The notes: a model not told the origin generated them from the sequence alone. DNA of 64,000 bases from Sulfomarinibacter sp963733915 (GCA_963733915.1 CAVTEP010000001.1:868001-932000), one strand, 5' to 3'; positions 7,706 to 16,481 are shown, counted from the stretch's first letter. Program-made: numbers and translations.

Positions 7706-9400
7706 ATGGAGGAGAACCCGCCCTCGGCTCCGGTCGGCACGACAGGCCCTGTGGCTGAAGAGCGCAGACGGGTCTCTCGCCGAGCGTACATCAACATTCC
7801 GGGCCTCGCCCGTCGTGGGCGGGCGACGCTGCGACAGGTCATCTCGCTGCTCTTCGGCGGCTATGTGGCGTCGGTCGAGGCGAGCCGTCGACGCGGCGGG
7901 CGTGGCGTGCTTTTCCGGCTGCGGGCGATGGTCGCGTGGATATTCCGCAGGTTTCTCGATCCGAAAATCGCCAATCAACCGTTTCCGGTCCAGCTCCGGC
8001 TGCGTCTGGAAATGCTCGGGCCGACCTACGTCAAGCTCGGCCAGATCCTGAGCCTGCGGCAGGACATTCTGCCGCCGTCGGTCACCGGCGAGCTGCGCAA
8101 TCTCCTCTCGGATTTGCCGCCGGTCGATTTTGACCAGATTCGGAACATCGTCGAGCTCGAGCTCGGGCGGCCGATCGACGAGATCTTCGCCGAGGTCGAT
8201 CCGCAGCCCTTGGGGTCGGCCTCGATCGCGCAGAGCCACTGGGCGCGGCTCGCCTCGGGCGAACAGGTGATCCTCAAGGTGGTCAAGCCGGGCATCCGCG
8301 ATCTGCTCTATCGCGACGCGACTCTGCTGCGAACCACCGGCAGGTTCCTGCAACTGATCATTCCCCGCTACCAGCCGCGGCGCGTGGTCGACGAGTTCTG
8401 CGAGTACACCCTTCGCGAAGTGGAGATGAAACTCGAAGCGGAGAACGCCGAGACCTTCGCCAGCAACTTCGCCGATGAGCCGGACATCGTGTTCCCGCGC
8501 ATCTACCGCGAATACTCCGGCAACAGCGTCCTCTGCATGGAGTATCTGCACGGCGTGCGGCCGGACGACGAGAGAGCGCGGTCGATGCCCCTGGAGGAGC
8601 GGCAGCGCCTGATCGACCTCGGAGCGGGGGCGATCATTCGCATGCTGTACCAGGACGGCTTTTTCCACGCCGACCTTCACCCCGCCAACATGCTGGTCCT
8701 GCCGGGCGTCAGGATCGGCTTCCTCGATCTCGGGATGGTCGGCCACTTCGACCCGGTGCTGCGCCACAGCCTGCTCGAGCTCTTCTACGCCATGGTCATG
8801 GAGGACTTCGATGGCGCGGCACGCCACCTGGCCGCCGTCTCCCAGACCGAACCGCGGTCCGACGTGGTGGGTTTTCGAAACGCGGTGCGCGAGCTGGCCC
8901 GCAGGTGGCGGCGGCAGGCGAAGTTCGAGGAGTTTTCGCTCGCATACCTGATTCTCGAGTGCATCCAGCTCGGCGCCCGCTACCACCTCTACTTCCCGGT
9001 CGACATGGTCCTCATGGTGAAGGCGCTGGTCACCTACGAAGGTGTCGGCTATCTGCTCGACCCGGACTTCAACGTGGCCGAGGTCTCGGAGCATTTTCTC
9101 GCTCGGATCCTTCGCCAGGAATACTCGCCCTCCCGTCTGTGGAGGGAGGCCCTGCGCATGGCGCCGGACATTTTTGACGCGCTCATGAAAACGCCGCTCC
9201 TGGTTTCGGAGGGTCTCAGCGCGCTCGAAGGGAGGACGCGGCGGCGCCCACAGCGTCCGTTGACGGGGGTGCGGGCGACCCTCTTCGGCGGCGCCTGTCT
9301 GGTGGCCGGAGCGATCCTGATCGGCCTCGACGGCCCCTGGGTGTTGTCCGCGTTGCTCCTCACCATCGGCCTGCTCTTACCGCTGCGGCGCGGCGACTGA
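7706..9400 (+). CDS. UbiB/AarF (ABC1, COQ8-like) atypical kinase
   Basis: The 564-residue protein has the UbiB hallmarks in order: the KxGQ motif (YVKLGQILSLRQDILP), the A-loop replaced by GSASIAQ, the VILKVVKPGI strand with its ATP-site Lys, HADLHPANM, and DLGMVG as the metal-binding motif. Two hydrophobic helices at the C-terminus (about 515-560) anchor it to the membrane, as in bacterial UbiB. These proteins support ubiquinone or other prenyl-quinone synthesis, probably by extracting or organising lipid intermediates. The start is taken at the ATG after the HMG-CoA reductase stop; a GTG directly before it is an alternative. No good ribosome-binding site is seen, which fits translational coupling. 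Confidence 0.92.
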   Translation: MEENPPSAPVGTTGPVAEERRRVSRRAYINIPGLARRGRATLRQVISLLFGGYVASVEASRRRGGRGVLFRLRAMVAWIFRRFLDPKIANQPFPVQLRLRLEMLGPTYVKLGQILSLRQDILPPSVTGELRNLLSDLPPVDFDQIRNIVELELGRPIDEIFAEVDPQPLGSASIAQSHWARLASGEQVILKVVKPGIRDLLYRDATLLRTTGRFLQLIIPRYQPRRVVDEFCEYTLREVEMKLEAENAETFASNFADEPDIVFPRIYREYSGNSVLCMEYLHGVRPDDERARSMPLEERQRLIDLGAGAIIRMLYQDGFFHADLHPANMLVLPGVRIGFLDLGMVGHFDPVLRHSLLELFYAMVMEDFDGAARHLAAVSQTEPRSDVVGFRNAVRELARRWRRQAKFEEFSLAYLILECIQLGARYHLYFPVDMVLMVKALVTYEGVGYLLDPDFNVAEVSEHFLARILRQEYSPSRLWREALRMAPDIFDALMKTPLLVSEGLSALEGRTRRRPQRPLTGVRATLFGGACLVAGAILIGLDGPWVLSALLLTIGLLLPLRRGD

Positions 9401-9458
9401 TTGGTAACAGGGCTTCACGATTGGTCGCGGTTGACAGGATCCTTTACCGCTTCCCGTC

Positions 9459-9486
9459 TTGTGAATTTTTTGGCCGGTGATATCCT
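9459..9486 (+). promoter_or_regulatory. Candidate sigma70-type promoter of the OmpA-family gene
   Basis: TTGTGA (9459-9464) and TATCCT (9481-9486) are 16 bases apart, about 65 bases before the ATG at 9552. Each box matches the consensus at four of six positions, and an AT-rich segment lies between them. A TTGACA at 9431-9436 has no partner at the right distance. AGGAGG (about 9539-9545) is the ribosome-binding site. Confidence 0.35.
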
Positions 9487-9551
9487 CCGCGCGTGCGGGT
9501 TCGAAGATCGCCATCGGGCCCGGACCAGTGGCCCCAAACAGGAGGTAACTC

Positions 9552-10997
9552 ATGCGATACCAGAATATTGCACGGCTCGTAGTGGCAGCGGTCACGGTCG
9601 TGATCGGGACCGCGGAAGCAACCGACGTGACCCTCCAACAGGTCACCTACCCTGAACGGAACGAGATCGAGATCGGTTTTTCGCGCGACCAAAGGGCACC
9701 CGAGGCGACGCTGATCGCCGAGGTCGAGTATCGCGAGGGACAGGCCAACATGAACATTCGGTTTCGGGACATGAAACCGGCGATCCTGTTTGGCGGTGAC
9801 GTCACCTGCTACGTGCTGTGGGCGGTGACGCCCGAAGGCTCGACCGAGAACCTCGGCGAGTTGTGGGTGCGGAACGACACCGATACCGTGGAGTACTCCA
9901 CGGGGCTCAAGTCATTCGCGATGATGGTGACGGCAGAATCCCATCCGCGGGTTTCGTCGCCCTCCGAGCTGGTGATGTTCCTGTCCGAGGCCGCGAAGGC
10001 AAAGATGGCGCCGTCGGTCGCATTCACCTTTTCAGCCTTCGCGCCAGCGCCGATGATCGAGTATCCCTCGGTGGCGCGGGTCATCTGGGACAAGGGCCAG
10101 CCACTCGACCTTCGCCAGGCCGAAAAGGCCTACGAGCTGGCGGTCGCGGCCGGCGCCGAGGAGTACGCTCCGAGCGTGCTGCGGAGGGCCTTCACCGCGC
10201 TCACGCAGGCCCGCAATTACACCGCGGTCAAGAAGGACAAGGCGGCGGTGGATTACAGCGATCGCTCGCTCGCTCTCAGCGCCGAGGCGTTGCAGGTAAC
10301 GGCGCAGAGCAAGGAGGCGGAGGCGGTCGAGGCGGAAATCGCCCGCCGCACGGCGGAGATGGACGCTCTGCTGGCGCGGGCCGGTGAGGCGGAGGCCAGC
10401 GCGGCTGCCGCGGCCGCCGCCTTTACCGAGGCCCAGCGTCAACGGCAAGAGGCGGACGCCGCGGTGTCGATGGCCCAACGCGAGCTGGCGCGCATCGAGG
10501 CGGAACGCCTCGAGCTCCAGGGCGCGGTGACGGCCCTCCAGGAACAGGCGGCCAGCCTCGCCCGCGAGAAAGAAGATCTCTCGGCACGGCTCCAGGGCGC
10601 GCTGTCGGCGGTTGCCGACACCCAGTCCACCGCCCGCGGCATGATCGTCAGCTTGCCTGACATCCTTTTCGACACCAATGAGGCGACCCTCAAAAACGAT
10701 GCCAAGGTGGTGATCGCCAAGCTTGCCGGCATCCTGCTCATCATGCCCGAGCTCAATCTCCGGATTGAGGGCCACACCGATTCGACCGGCAGCCCCGAGT
10801 ACAACCAGGGTCTGTCCGAGCGGCGGGCGGCATCGGTCCGCGACTTCCTGGCCCAGCAGGGGATCGCGTGGCAGCGGATGATGTCGATCGGCTATGGCCT
10901 GACCCGGCCGGTCGCCGACAACGCGACCGGCGAGGGCCGCGCCAAGAACCGACGGGTCGAAATCGTCATCGCCGAAGGTGTTGTCGCGGAGAATTAG
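9552..10997 (+). CDS. OmpA-family peptidoglycan-associated outer-membrane protein with coiled coil
   Basis: The 481-residue protein has a signal peptide (MRYQNIARLVVAAVTVVIG...), an N-terminal domain of about 170 residues with no recognised family, and then a long Ala/Glu-rich coiled coil (about 185-350, DUF4398-like in character). It ends in a C-terminal OmpA domain with ILFDTNEATLK, the peptidoglycan-binding EGHTDSTG motif, and the NRRVEIVI end. Such proteins tie the outer membrane to the cell wall. The coiled coil could span the periplasm. A long hairpin follows directly after the stop. Confidence 0.88.
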   Translation: MRYQNIARLVVAAVTVVIGTAEATDVTLQQVTYPERNEIEIGFSRDQRAPEATLIAEVEYREGQANMNIRFRDMKPAILFGGDVTCYVLWAVTPEGSTENLGELWVRNDTDTVEYSTGLKSFAMMVTAESHPRVSSPSELVMFLSEAAKAKMAPSVAFTFSAFAPAPMIEYPSVARVIWDKGQPLDLRQAEKAYELAVAAGAEEYAPSVLRRAFTALTQARNYTAVKKDKAAVDYSDRSLALSAEALQVTAQSKEAEAVEAEIARRTAEMDALLARAGEAEASAAAAAAAFTEAQRQRQEADAAVSMAQRELARIEAERLELQGAVTALQEQAASLAREKEDLSARLQGALSAVADTQSTARGMIVSLPDILFDTNEATLKNDAKVVIAKLAGILLIMPELNLRIEGHTDSTGSPEYNQGLSERRAASVRDFLAQQGIAWQRMMSIGYGLTRPVADNATGEGRAKNRRVEIVIAEGVVAEN

Positions 10998-11002
10998 CCC
11001 CC

Positions 11003-11042
11003 ACAATTCTCCAGGTTGATTCCTGTCAACCTGGAGAATTGT
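11003..11042. terminator. Long perfect hairpin after the OmpA-family gene
   Basis: Two 17-base arms (11003-11019 and 11026-11042) are perfect inverted copies around a 6-base loop, starting 5 bases after the stop codon. There is no T-tract, so it is not a classical rho-independent terminator. It could protect the 3' end of the mRNA or stop transcription in another way. Confidence 0.6.
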
Positions 11043-11228
11043 CATGCCACATTTTCGCCACATTCTGCCTCGAGATTTCCTTGCTTCGGGACCACCCGCG
11101 TCGGATTTGCGGATTGGAATGAAAACGCGTCGGTGACGGCTTGGCGAATCGCTGCGAGTAGTCTAGGATGCGAAGCGACAACTGTGGCCGGTCGTGGACC
11201 GCACCGATGCTGAACGGAGGCCGAAATC

Positions 11229-11339
11229 GTGCAAGAGATCGAAACCCAGGCAAACCAGTCCTCGAACCACATCCTGTTTCCGATGGCGGTCGGCATTCTT
11301 TTTATCGCGGTCCTGGTGGTCGGCGCCCTCCTCGGGTGA
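11229..11339 (+). CDS. Small single-pass membrane protein (36 residues)
   Basis: A GTG codon with GGAGG eight bases upstream opens a frame of 36 residues. It has a polar N-terminus (VQEIETQANQSSNH) followed by one hydrophobic segment of about 20 residues (LFPMAVGILFIAVLVVGALLG) up to the TGA. The site, codon use and the clean single transmembrane topology suggest a real small protein. It stands alone between the OmpA hairpin and the convergent peptidase gene. I do not recognise a family. Confidence 0.55.
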   Translation: MQEIETQANQSSNHILFPMAVGILFIAVLVVGALLG

Positions 11340-11387
11340 GACCGGCGCGTTTGCGGGAGACAGCCTCTCTGCCGCGTCATATTTCAA

Positions 11388-12545
11388 TCAAAAACTGATG
11401 ACGTATTCCCCGTCGCGGATGAGGTCGAAAGTCGATCCGTCGCTTCGCTCGAGGATCACCCGCGCGGCGTTCACTCTGGGCTGGAGCTCTCGAAGGTAGA
11501 CATGGTCCTGATGCATGACTGCCTCGGGCCGTGAGAACTGCGCCGGACCGACCTGGCCGCCAAAGTGCTCGCTGCGTCCGAAGGCGAGGTGGAGACCGAG
11601 CTTCTCGTCCAACAACACCTCGCCGATCGGTTGAATCCCGAATGCGGCCAGGACGCCGAGGCCGAGCTCGGCGATGTTGCCGCGGGCCGGTTCGTCGGCG
11701 AGGCGGGCCGCCTCGGCGGCCGACTCGGGCCCTGAAGTCATGATCCTCTGCGCGCGGTTGTTCTCGATTTCGAAGACGACGACCTCTTCCCCGAACTGCA
11801 CCGGCATCCGGCCGCGGCTCGTGGTGGGGTCGCCTTCGATCTCGCCCTCGTAGGGCACGATGTATGCCTCGCCGGAGGGCAGGTTGCCGGCAGTCCCCGG
11901 CTCCGGAAGAAGGCCCCCGGAGGCGTGGGCCCTACGGTGGCGGAGGTCGAGGTGGAGCGGGTGCTCCTCCGCGCCGTCGACCACGAAGTTGAAATCCGCA
12001 CCGACGCAGTCGTCGAGGAGTTCCTTGAGGTACCCGACACGGCGGTTGACCTCGGTGTAATCGAGGCGCAGGGCGGGGATCATCGCGCGCGAGAACCCCG
12101 GCATGGTGGCGGCGCGAAAGCCGAGCCGCGGGGCCATCGTTTTCAGCGGTGCGGTGGTCGAAAACCGGGTCGGGGCGATGACCAGTCGGTTGCTCGAAAG
12201 CACCGAGTCCATCGGCTCCTCGAGGTGGCCCGCGAGCTGTTTCGAATGATCCGGAATCCTTGGATCCGTCCAGCGCCACGCCGCCGGTGGCAGCTCGGCG
12301 TTGTTCGAATGGACGTTGCGATACAGGTAGAGCGAAACCTCGAGGCCGTGGGCCGATCGCGCCCCGGCCAGCTCCCGCGCCCAAGCGGCAGCGATCGCCC
12401 GCCGCTCCCGCCAGCTCTCGGTGTCCGGAACGAGGTCATCGGGGAGATCCACGATCACCGCCAACGTACGATCCTCTTCTCTGGGCTGGAACACTCGCTG
12501 AACCAGGGCGGTCAGCTCTTCGGCAGTCAGTCGGTCATCGCTCAT
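11388..12545 (-). CDS. M29-like aminopeptidase (aminopeptidase T family)
   Basis: The 385-residue protein resembles M29 metallo-aminopeptidases in its C-terminal half: LPSGEAYIVPYEGEIEG, NIAELGLG, DEKLGLHLAFGRS and MHQDHVYL, which carry the Glu, Glu, His, His and Asp positions expected for the two-metal site. The N-terminal 200 residues are diverged. The start at 12545 is chosen for the AGAGGGA site before it; the frame runs open further upstream without sense. It presumably acts in the cytoplasm on peptides. The overall match is moderate, so the family is likely but the substrate is unknown. Confidence 0.65.
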   Translation of the reverse strand: MSDDRLTAEELTALVQRVFQPREEDRTLAVIVDLPDDLVPDTESWRERRAIAAAWARELAGARSAHGLEVSLYLYRNVHSNNAELPPAAWRWTDPRIPDHSKQLAGHLEEPMDSVLSSNRLVIAPTRFSTTAPLKTMAPRLGFRAATMPGFSRAMIPALRLDYTEVNRRVGYLKELLDDCVGADFNFVVDGAEEHPLHLDLRHRRAHASGGLLPEPGTAGNLPSGEAYIVPYEGEIEGDPTTSRGRMPVQFGEEVVVFEIENNRAQRIMTSGPESAAEAARLADEPARGNIAELGLGVLAAFGIQPIGEVLLDEKLGLHLAFGRSEHFGGQVGPAQFSRPEAVMHQDHVYLRELQPRVNAARVILERSDGSTFDLIRDGEYVISF

Positions 12546-12671
12546 AGTGTCCCTCTGTCCCGCCATCCTAACGGCGCGCCGAACGGTAACGCAAAGAGAT
12601 AATGTCATGCTAGAATCCTGCATGAAGAGTGAAGATGTCTTTGAAGTCGACTCGCCAATCATAGCAATCTT

Positions 12672-13388
12672 GGTTGCTTAACTTAGAAGCTTCGGCCAAA
12701 GAATACGGCGCGATGACACGCCGACGATCGGTGGATTCGGCTGAGACTCTACTAAGGTTAGCTCTTGTTTATGCTGTCTGCGACATTCGCTGCGTGAAAC
12801 CGCGATGTGGGCTGAGACGGCGAACGTGGCCTCGTTTCAGATGTGGCTCTCTTGAAACGGTTTAGACGCTGTGGCCAGTGGCTAGGTCACCTCGTGTTGA
12901 GGAAAATCGCAGAGCGAAGCGATTTCGATCTGTCCATCCAAGAAAACCTGAGAGTCGAGTGGTCGATGCCACCATCTCAGTAGTCCGGGGGCGAAGGGAA
13001 CAACTGAGATTGCACCTCGGGCTCGACTTGGGCTTCTTAATGCTTGACGACGTCGAGTTCGTGCGACTGGCGAGTTGGAGAGTCATTCGACTGCTTTGCA
13101 ATAGCCCCAGGCGAACTGCTGGTCGGAGATCGAGGCTATGCCCATCGTGATCCCATAGCTCGAGTAGCGCGAGCCGGGGGCTTTTTTGTGGTCCGCATTC
13201 CGTGGAGTATGTGCCTTTGAACACTCCGGATGGAGAGAAGTTTGAGTTATTCGGATTCCTAAGATTGATCCCTGAGGCCGCCGCCTGGGAGGCTCCGGTT
13301 TCTTTTACAACGAGCAGCGGCGACTCGGTAAAGTGTCGACTCGTTGCCTTACGGAAAAGTGCTGCGTGCGCAATTGAAAGTTTGTAAG
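12672..13388 (+). pseudogene. Degraded IS4-type transposase
   Basis: Piecing together three frames gives an IS4-like transposase: SAKEYGAMTRRRSV, then LRETAMWAETANVASFSDVALLKR...WLGHLVLRK, then LLVGDRGYAHRDPIARV (containing the second catalytic Asp), then NTPDGEKFELFGFLRLIPEAAAWE. Several frameshifts and stops interrupt it and the C-terminal catalytic Glu region is missing. The stretch is less GC-rich than its neighbours. No terminal repeats could be recognised, so this is an old remnant. Confidence 0.7.
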
Positions 13389-13745
13389 CCAAGTGCAGTA
13401 TAGCCACACAGTGATAGTAAATTTTAAAATTATATGAATTATTATATATATTTAATTAATATAATATACGCCCGCCCAATGCGTCTCCGCGCCCGCCCAC
13501 CCTCGGAAATCCATGACAACCGGCGCCGGGCGCCGGCTGACGCGAATTTCCGAGGAGAGGGGGTGTTTTTGAACCGGCGCCGGACTCATCTCCGAGTTTC
13601 CACGACTCATGTCTCAAAAGACCTTCGTGATTCCTTTGTGACCTTTGAGTCTTTGTGGTTAGGGGTGGGTGGGTGGCCCCATAGCCCATAGCCCCATAGC
13701 CCGGGCGGGTGGCCGGAATTCCTAATTCCTACTCGAATTCCGAAT
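13389..13745. repeat. Intergenic stretch with AT-rich tract and CCCATAG and GAATTC arrays
   Basis: No gene is seen. The region holds a strongly AT-rich tract (about 13420-13470), a GGCGCCGGGCGCCGG palindromic patch (about 13520-13540), a CCCATAG tandem array (about 13677-13702) and a GAATTC array (about 13716-13747). The last array contains the stop codon of the next gene on the minus strand. Confidence 0.55.
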
Positions 13746-14354
13746 TCACTCCACGATCTCCACCGTGATCTCGTCATACCAGTCCAACGAGCCGGGGAGG
13801 CCGACGCTGACGATTCCGGAGTGGTTGCGGCGAATAGGGTCGAAGGGTAGCGCGCGGACCGACTGGACCTGCCCGCCGTCCCGCCAGCCGGTGATTTCGA
13901 ACATCAATTCCCGGGTGGCGATGTTTCGGTTGCACCGGTTCACGGCGGTGATCTCGGTCAGGACCTGCGCCGAAGGGTTGAATATCTGAACGGTGGTCCA
14001 ACGGTAGCTGACGCAGTCGGCGACGGCGGGCGTCGGTGTGGGTACTCGCGGGACCGGCGGCGGCGAGGTGGGCCATGGCGTCGCGGTCGCCTCTGGGCTC
14101 GAGGCGACAACCCACTCCGAGCTGTGCTCGACTGGAACTGTCGGGGTCGCGGTCGCGGTCGGGTCCGGCGAGGGTGGTGCCGCTTCGGTCGGCTCGGGCG
14201 GCAGCACCACCACCTCGGGATCGGGTTCGCGATTCAGCACCGCGAGGATCGCCACCAGAACCACCACCGCCACCGCCGCGAGCAGCACCCGGGACGAGCC
14301 CGGGCCTCCTCGGCGCGCGCTGGACAGGCGAAAGCCGGCCGGTGTCTCGGTCAT
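13746..14354 (-). CDS. Membrane-anchored protein with Pro/Thr-rich linker, unknown function
   Basis: The 202-residue protein has a short cytoplasmic N-terminus, one transmembrane helix (about 22-42, VLLAAVAVVVLVAILAVL) and a Pro/Thr/Ala-rich linker (about 45-115, many PTPT and PPP stretches). A C-terminal domain of about 90 residues contains two cysteines (DCVSY and NRCN), which may form a disulfide outside the membrane. The domain looks beta-rich, but I do not recognise it. No clear ribosome-binding site is seen. The stop codon lies within a GAATTC array. Confidence 0.7.
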   Translation of the reverse strand: MTETPAGFRLSSARRGGPGSSRVLLAAVAVVVLVAILAVLNREPDPEVVVLPPEPTEAAPPSPDPTATATPTVPVEHSSEWVVASSPEATATPWPTSPPPVPRVPTPTPAVADCVSYRWTTVQIFNPSAQVLTEITAVNRCNRNIATRELMFEITGWRDGGQVQSVRALPFDPIRRNHSGIVSVGLPGSLDWYDEITVEIVE

Positions 14355-14391
14355 GAACCGGTTATATCACTTGACCCGCTTGTCTCACCCG

Positions 14392-14574
14392 GTGTCTACT
14401 GCGGACGGCGAATCGCGGCGTCCCGCCGTGCCTGTCGTGAATCGTGCTTCCCTGATCGACGCAGCTCGACTCCGGCTGCGGCGGCCGATTCACGCCAAAG
14501 CCAAGGGATTCTTGCGCTACGCCGCCCGCAGCAGAAAGCTGGTGAGATACGCGGGCTATCGGGGAGGTCGATGA
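14392..14574 (+). CDS. Possible small basic protein coupled to the ParA-like gene
   Basis: A GTG-started frame of 60 residues, rich in Arg and Ala (RLRLRRPIHAKAKGFLRYAARSRKLVRYAGYR), ends with a TGA overlapping the start of the ParA-like gene. This arrangement suggests translational coupling. No good ribosome-binding site precedes it and no family is recognised, so it could be chance. A basic partner for ParA is plausible but is only an inference. Confidence 0.3.
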   Translation: MSTADGESRRPAVPVVNRASLIDAARLRLRRPIHAKAKGFLRYAARSRKLVRYAGYRGGR

Positions 14575-15341
14575 TGCGGTGGGCGGTGTTCAACCAAAAA
14601 GGAGGGGTGGGCAAGTCCACCATCGCCTGCAACCTGGCCGCGGTGAGCGCGAGCGGCGGACGTCGCACGCTGGTCGTCGACCTGGATCCGCAAGCCAACT
14701 CGAGCCACTACCTCCTCGGGTCGGATGTCGAGGCCGCACGGCCCAACCTGGTCCAGTTCTTCGAGGGGACTCTCGGCTTCAAGCTGTTTCGCGAAGGCGC
14801 CAAGGCGTTCATTCACCATACCCGTTTTGAGGACCTCCACATCATGCCGGCCGACGCCGGTCTCGAGGAGCTGCAGGCGAAGCTCGAGGCCAAATACAAG
14901 ATTTACAAGCTGCGGGATGCGCTCGACGAGCTCGACGGCTACGACGCGGTCTTTCTCGACACCCCGCCCGCCTTTGGCTTTTTCACGTTGTCGGCCTTGA
15001 TCGCGGCCGACCGCTGTCTGATTCCTTTCGATTGTGATGATTTCTCGCGGCTTGCTCTTTACGGATTGCTCGAGAGCGTCGACGAGGTCCGTGAGGACCA
15101 CAACGCAAAGCTCAGAGTCGGCGGGGTCATCGTCAATCAGTTTCAGGCCCGTGCCCGGCTCCCGCGGCGACTGGTGGAAGAGCTCCAGTCGGAAGGGCTT
15201 CCAGTCCTCGAGCCGTTCATCTCGTCGTCGGTCAAAGTGCGCGAATCCCATCAGGCGGCGAAACCGCTGCCGTACATGGCTCGATCGCACAAGCTCACGG
15301 GGCAGTTCGAAGAGTTGTTTGCCACAATCCAGCAGCTCTGA
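14574..15341 (+). CDS. ParA/MinD-family ATPase
   Basis: A 255-residue deviant Walker ATPase. KGGVGKST (about residues 9-16) is the deviant Walker A motif, LVVDLDPQAN is A-prime and DAVFLDTPPAFG is Walker B. It belongs to the ParA group that positions DNA or protein cargoes. GGGGAGG at 14561-14567 favours the ATG at 14574 over the one at 14571. No parB or parS is seen nearby, so it is not an obvious plasmid partition locus. With a bactofilin gene 1.3 kb downstream, a role in positioning cell-envelope complexes is conceivable. An open extension to 14124 in this frame is a shadow of the opposite gene. Confidence 0.88.
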   Translation: MRWAVFNQKGGVGKSTIACNLAAVSASGGRRTLVVDLDPQANSSHYLLGSDVEAARPNLVQFFEGTLGFKLFREGAKAFIHHTRFEDLHIMPADAGLEELQAKLEAKYKIYKLRDALDELDGYDAVFLDTPPAFGFFTLSALIAADRCLIPFDCDDFSRLALYGLLESVDEVREDHNAKLRVGGVIVNQFQARARLPRRLVEELQSEGLPVLEPFISSSVKVRESHQAAKPLPYMARSHKLTGQFEELFATIQQL

Positions 15342-15354
15342 GAACGAGCTATTA

Positions 15355-15442
15355 GCCGAGCGCGCGAGAAGGGAAATGAGTCTCGTGCAGGCCCTGAAGG
15401 ACCTGCCTTCAAACGCGAACGGCAGTTTTGCAAGAGGCTCAA
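15355..15442. repeat. Dispersed hairpin repeat, copy 1
   Basis: The segment CGCGCGAGAAGGG ... GCAGGCCCTGAAGGACCTGC ... AAACGCGAACGGCA ... TTTTGCAAGAGGC contains a strong small hairpin (GCAGG-CCCTGAAGGA-CCTGC). It recurs with the same layout at 41782-41882. It lies between the convergent ParA-like gene and the SRPBCC gene, where a terminator would be expected. Confidence 0.6.
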
Positions 15443-15458
15443 GCTAACAGCTTCCTTC

Positions 15459-16481
15459 CTACTTCACCGGGAAGTACACCTCCGTGATCAACTCCTCCTC
15501 GGGCGTGTTCCCGGGGTCGCTGACAAAAACCTCCCAGCTGCGCCCGTTGGCCTCGAGCGAGTGCGCCGCCATGAAGGCGTCGATGACGTCGTAGGTTTCC
15601 GGGAGGTTCATGTAGGGACCGACGTGAACGGTGCGCACCACGCGACCTCCGTAGGTCTCACCCATGCGTACCGGCGAGTCCGGGCCGACGCCGCGGGATG
15701 GCGCCCCACTGACGGGCAGGGCTGCGTCGAAACCGTAGCCGCGCTCGTCCCAGTAGTTGGTGATGGCCATCGGTTGGCCGGCGAGCTGAAGACCGTTGGT
15801 CGACACAAAGCCCACCACCCGGCCGTAGGCCGCGCCGAGGGCTGCCCCGATCTCGTCGGGCTCGCCGCCGGAGCTGCCCGTGAAGTAGGCAATGGTGGTC
15901 GATGGGACCTCGGTGATGCCGATATCGATGTCCGACCAGTCGACCGCGGGCAGCGCCTCCGCGATCCTCTTCAGGTTGGCGAGACCCTGGGCGTAGAGCG
16001 GGCCGAGCTGACGGTCGAGGATGAGACCAAAGTAACGGCCGACGATGTTGAGTCCGAAATCGGTGTCAAAGGTCCACGTGAGATTCGTGCCGGTTCCCTC
16101 CGGCCCCAACAGCATGGCTGATTGGGCGGTCCCCTGGTCGCCGAAATCGAGCTCGAAGTCCACTCGCTCGTAGGGCGTGCTGGCGATGATGGTCTGGCTT
16201 CCAATCTCGGGTTTCGGTTCGGTGACGGTCCACATCATCTTTGCGCCGACCCCGAAGTCCGGCCCCTCGTAGCTGTACTCGGCGCCGGGCGTCACGGCTA
16301 CGAAGGGCGACCACTCGTTGAAGTTCGTGAATCCGTTGACCTGGGAAAAGACAACGCTGGCCGGTGCGTCGATGAAAATCGACCGCTCGACGTGCCGCTC
16401 CTTTGGGAGCACGAACCCGACCACGACCACGACCAGCGCCAGGACAGCGATGGCGATCAATACCCTCTTCAGAAATTTCAT
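15459..16481 (-). CDS. Membrane-anchored SRPBCC plus GyrI-like ligand-binding protein
   Basis: The 340-residue protein starts with a transmembrane helix (about 5-25). It continues with a SRPBCC/polyketide-cyclase-like domain (about 32-180, RSIFIDAPASVVFSQV, FNEWSPF) and ends with a GyrI-like (AraC effector-binding) domain (about 190-340). Both folds bind hydrophobic or small ligands. The start has AGGAGG eight bases upstream. The membrane anchor would place both domains outside the cytoplasm. Substrate and role are unknown. Confidence 0.82.
   Translation of the reverse strand: MKFLKRVLIAIAVLALVVVVVGFVLPKERHVERSIFIDAPASVVFSQVNGFTNFNEWSPFVAVTPGAEYSYEGPDFGVGAKMMWTVTEPKPEIGSQTIIASTPYERVDFELDFGDQGTAQSAMLLGPEGTGTNLTWTFDTDFGLNIVGRYFGLILDRQLGPLYAQGLANLKRIAEALPAVDWSDIDIGITEVPSTTIAYFTGSSGGEPDEIGAALGAAYGRVVGFVSTNGLQLAGQPMAITNYWDERGYGFDAALPVSGAPSRGVGPDSPVRMGETYGGRVVRTVHVGPYMNLPETYDVIDAFMAAHSLEANGRSWEVFVSDPGNTPEEELITEVYFPVK

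Noticed and set aside
7583..9094. 503-residue open frame on the minus strand
   Set aside because: Antisense shadow of the UbiB-like gene; its His/Glu/Val-rich sequence has no family match.
9431..9436. TTGACA as -35 box of the OmpA-family gene
   Set aside because: No acceptable -10 box lies 15-19 bases downstream; a later pair fits better.
12862..13407. 181-residue open frame on the minus strand
   Set aside because: The opposite strand pieces together into an IS4-type transposase, so this is its shadow.
14571..15341. ParA-like gene as sign of a plasmid or partition locus
   Set aside because: No parB, parS-like palindromes, replication gene or iterons are visible; chromosomal genes surround it.
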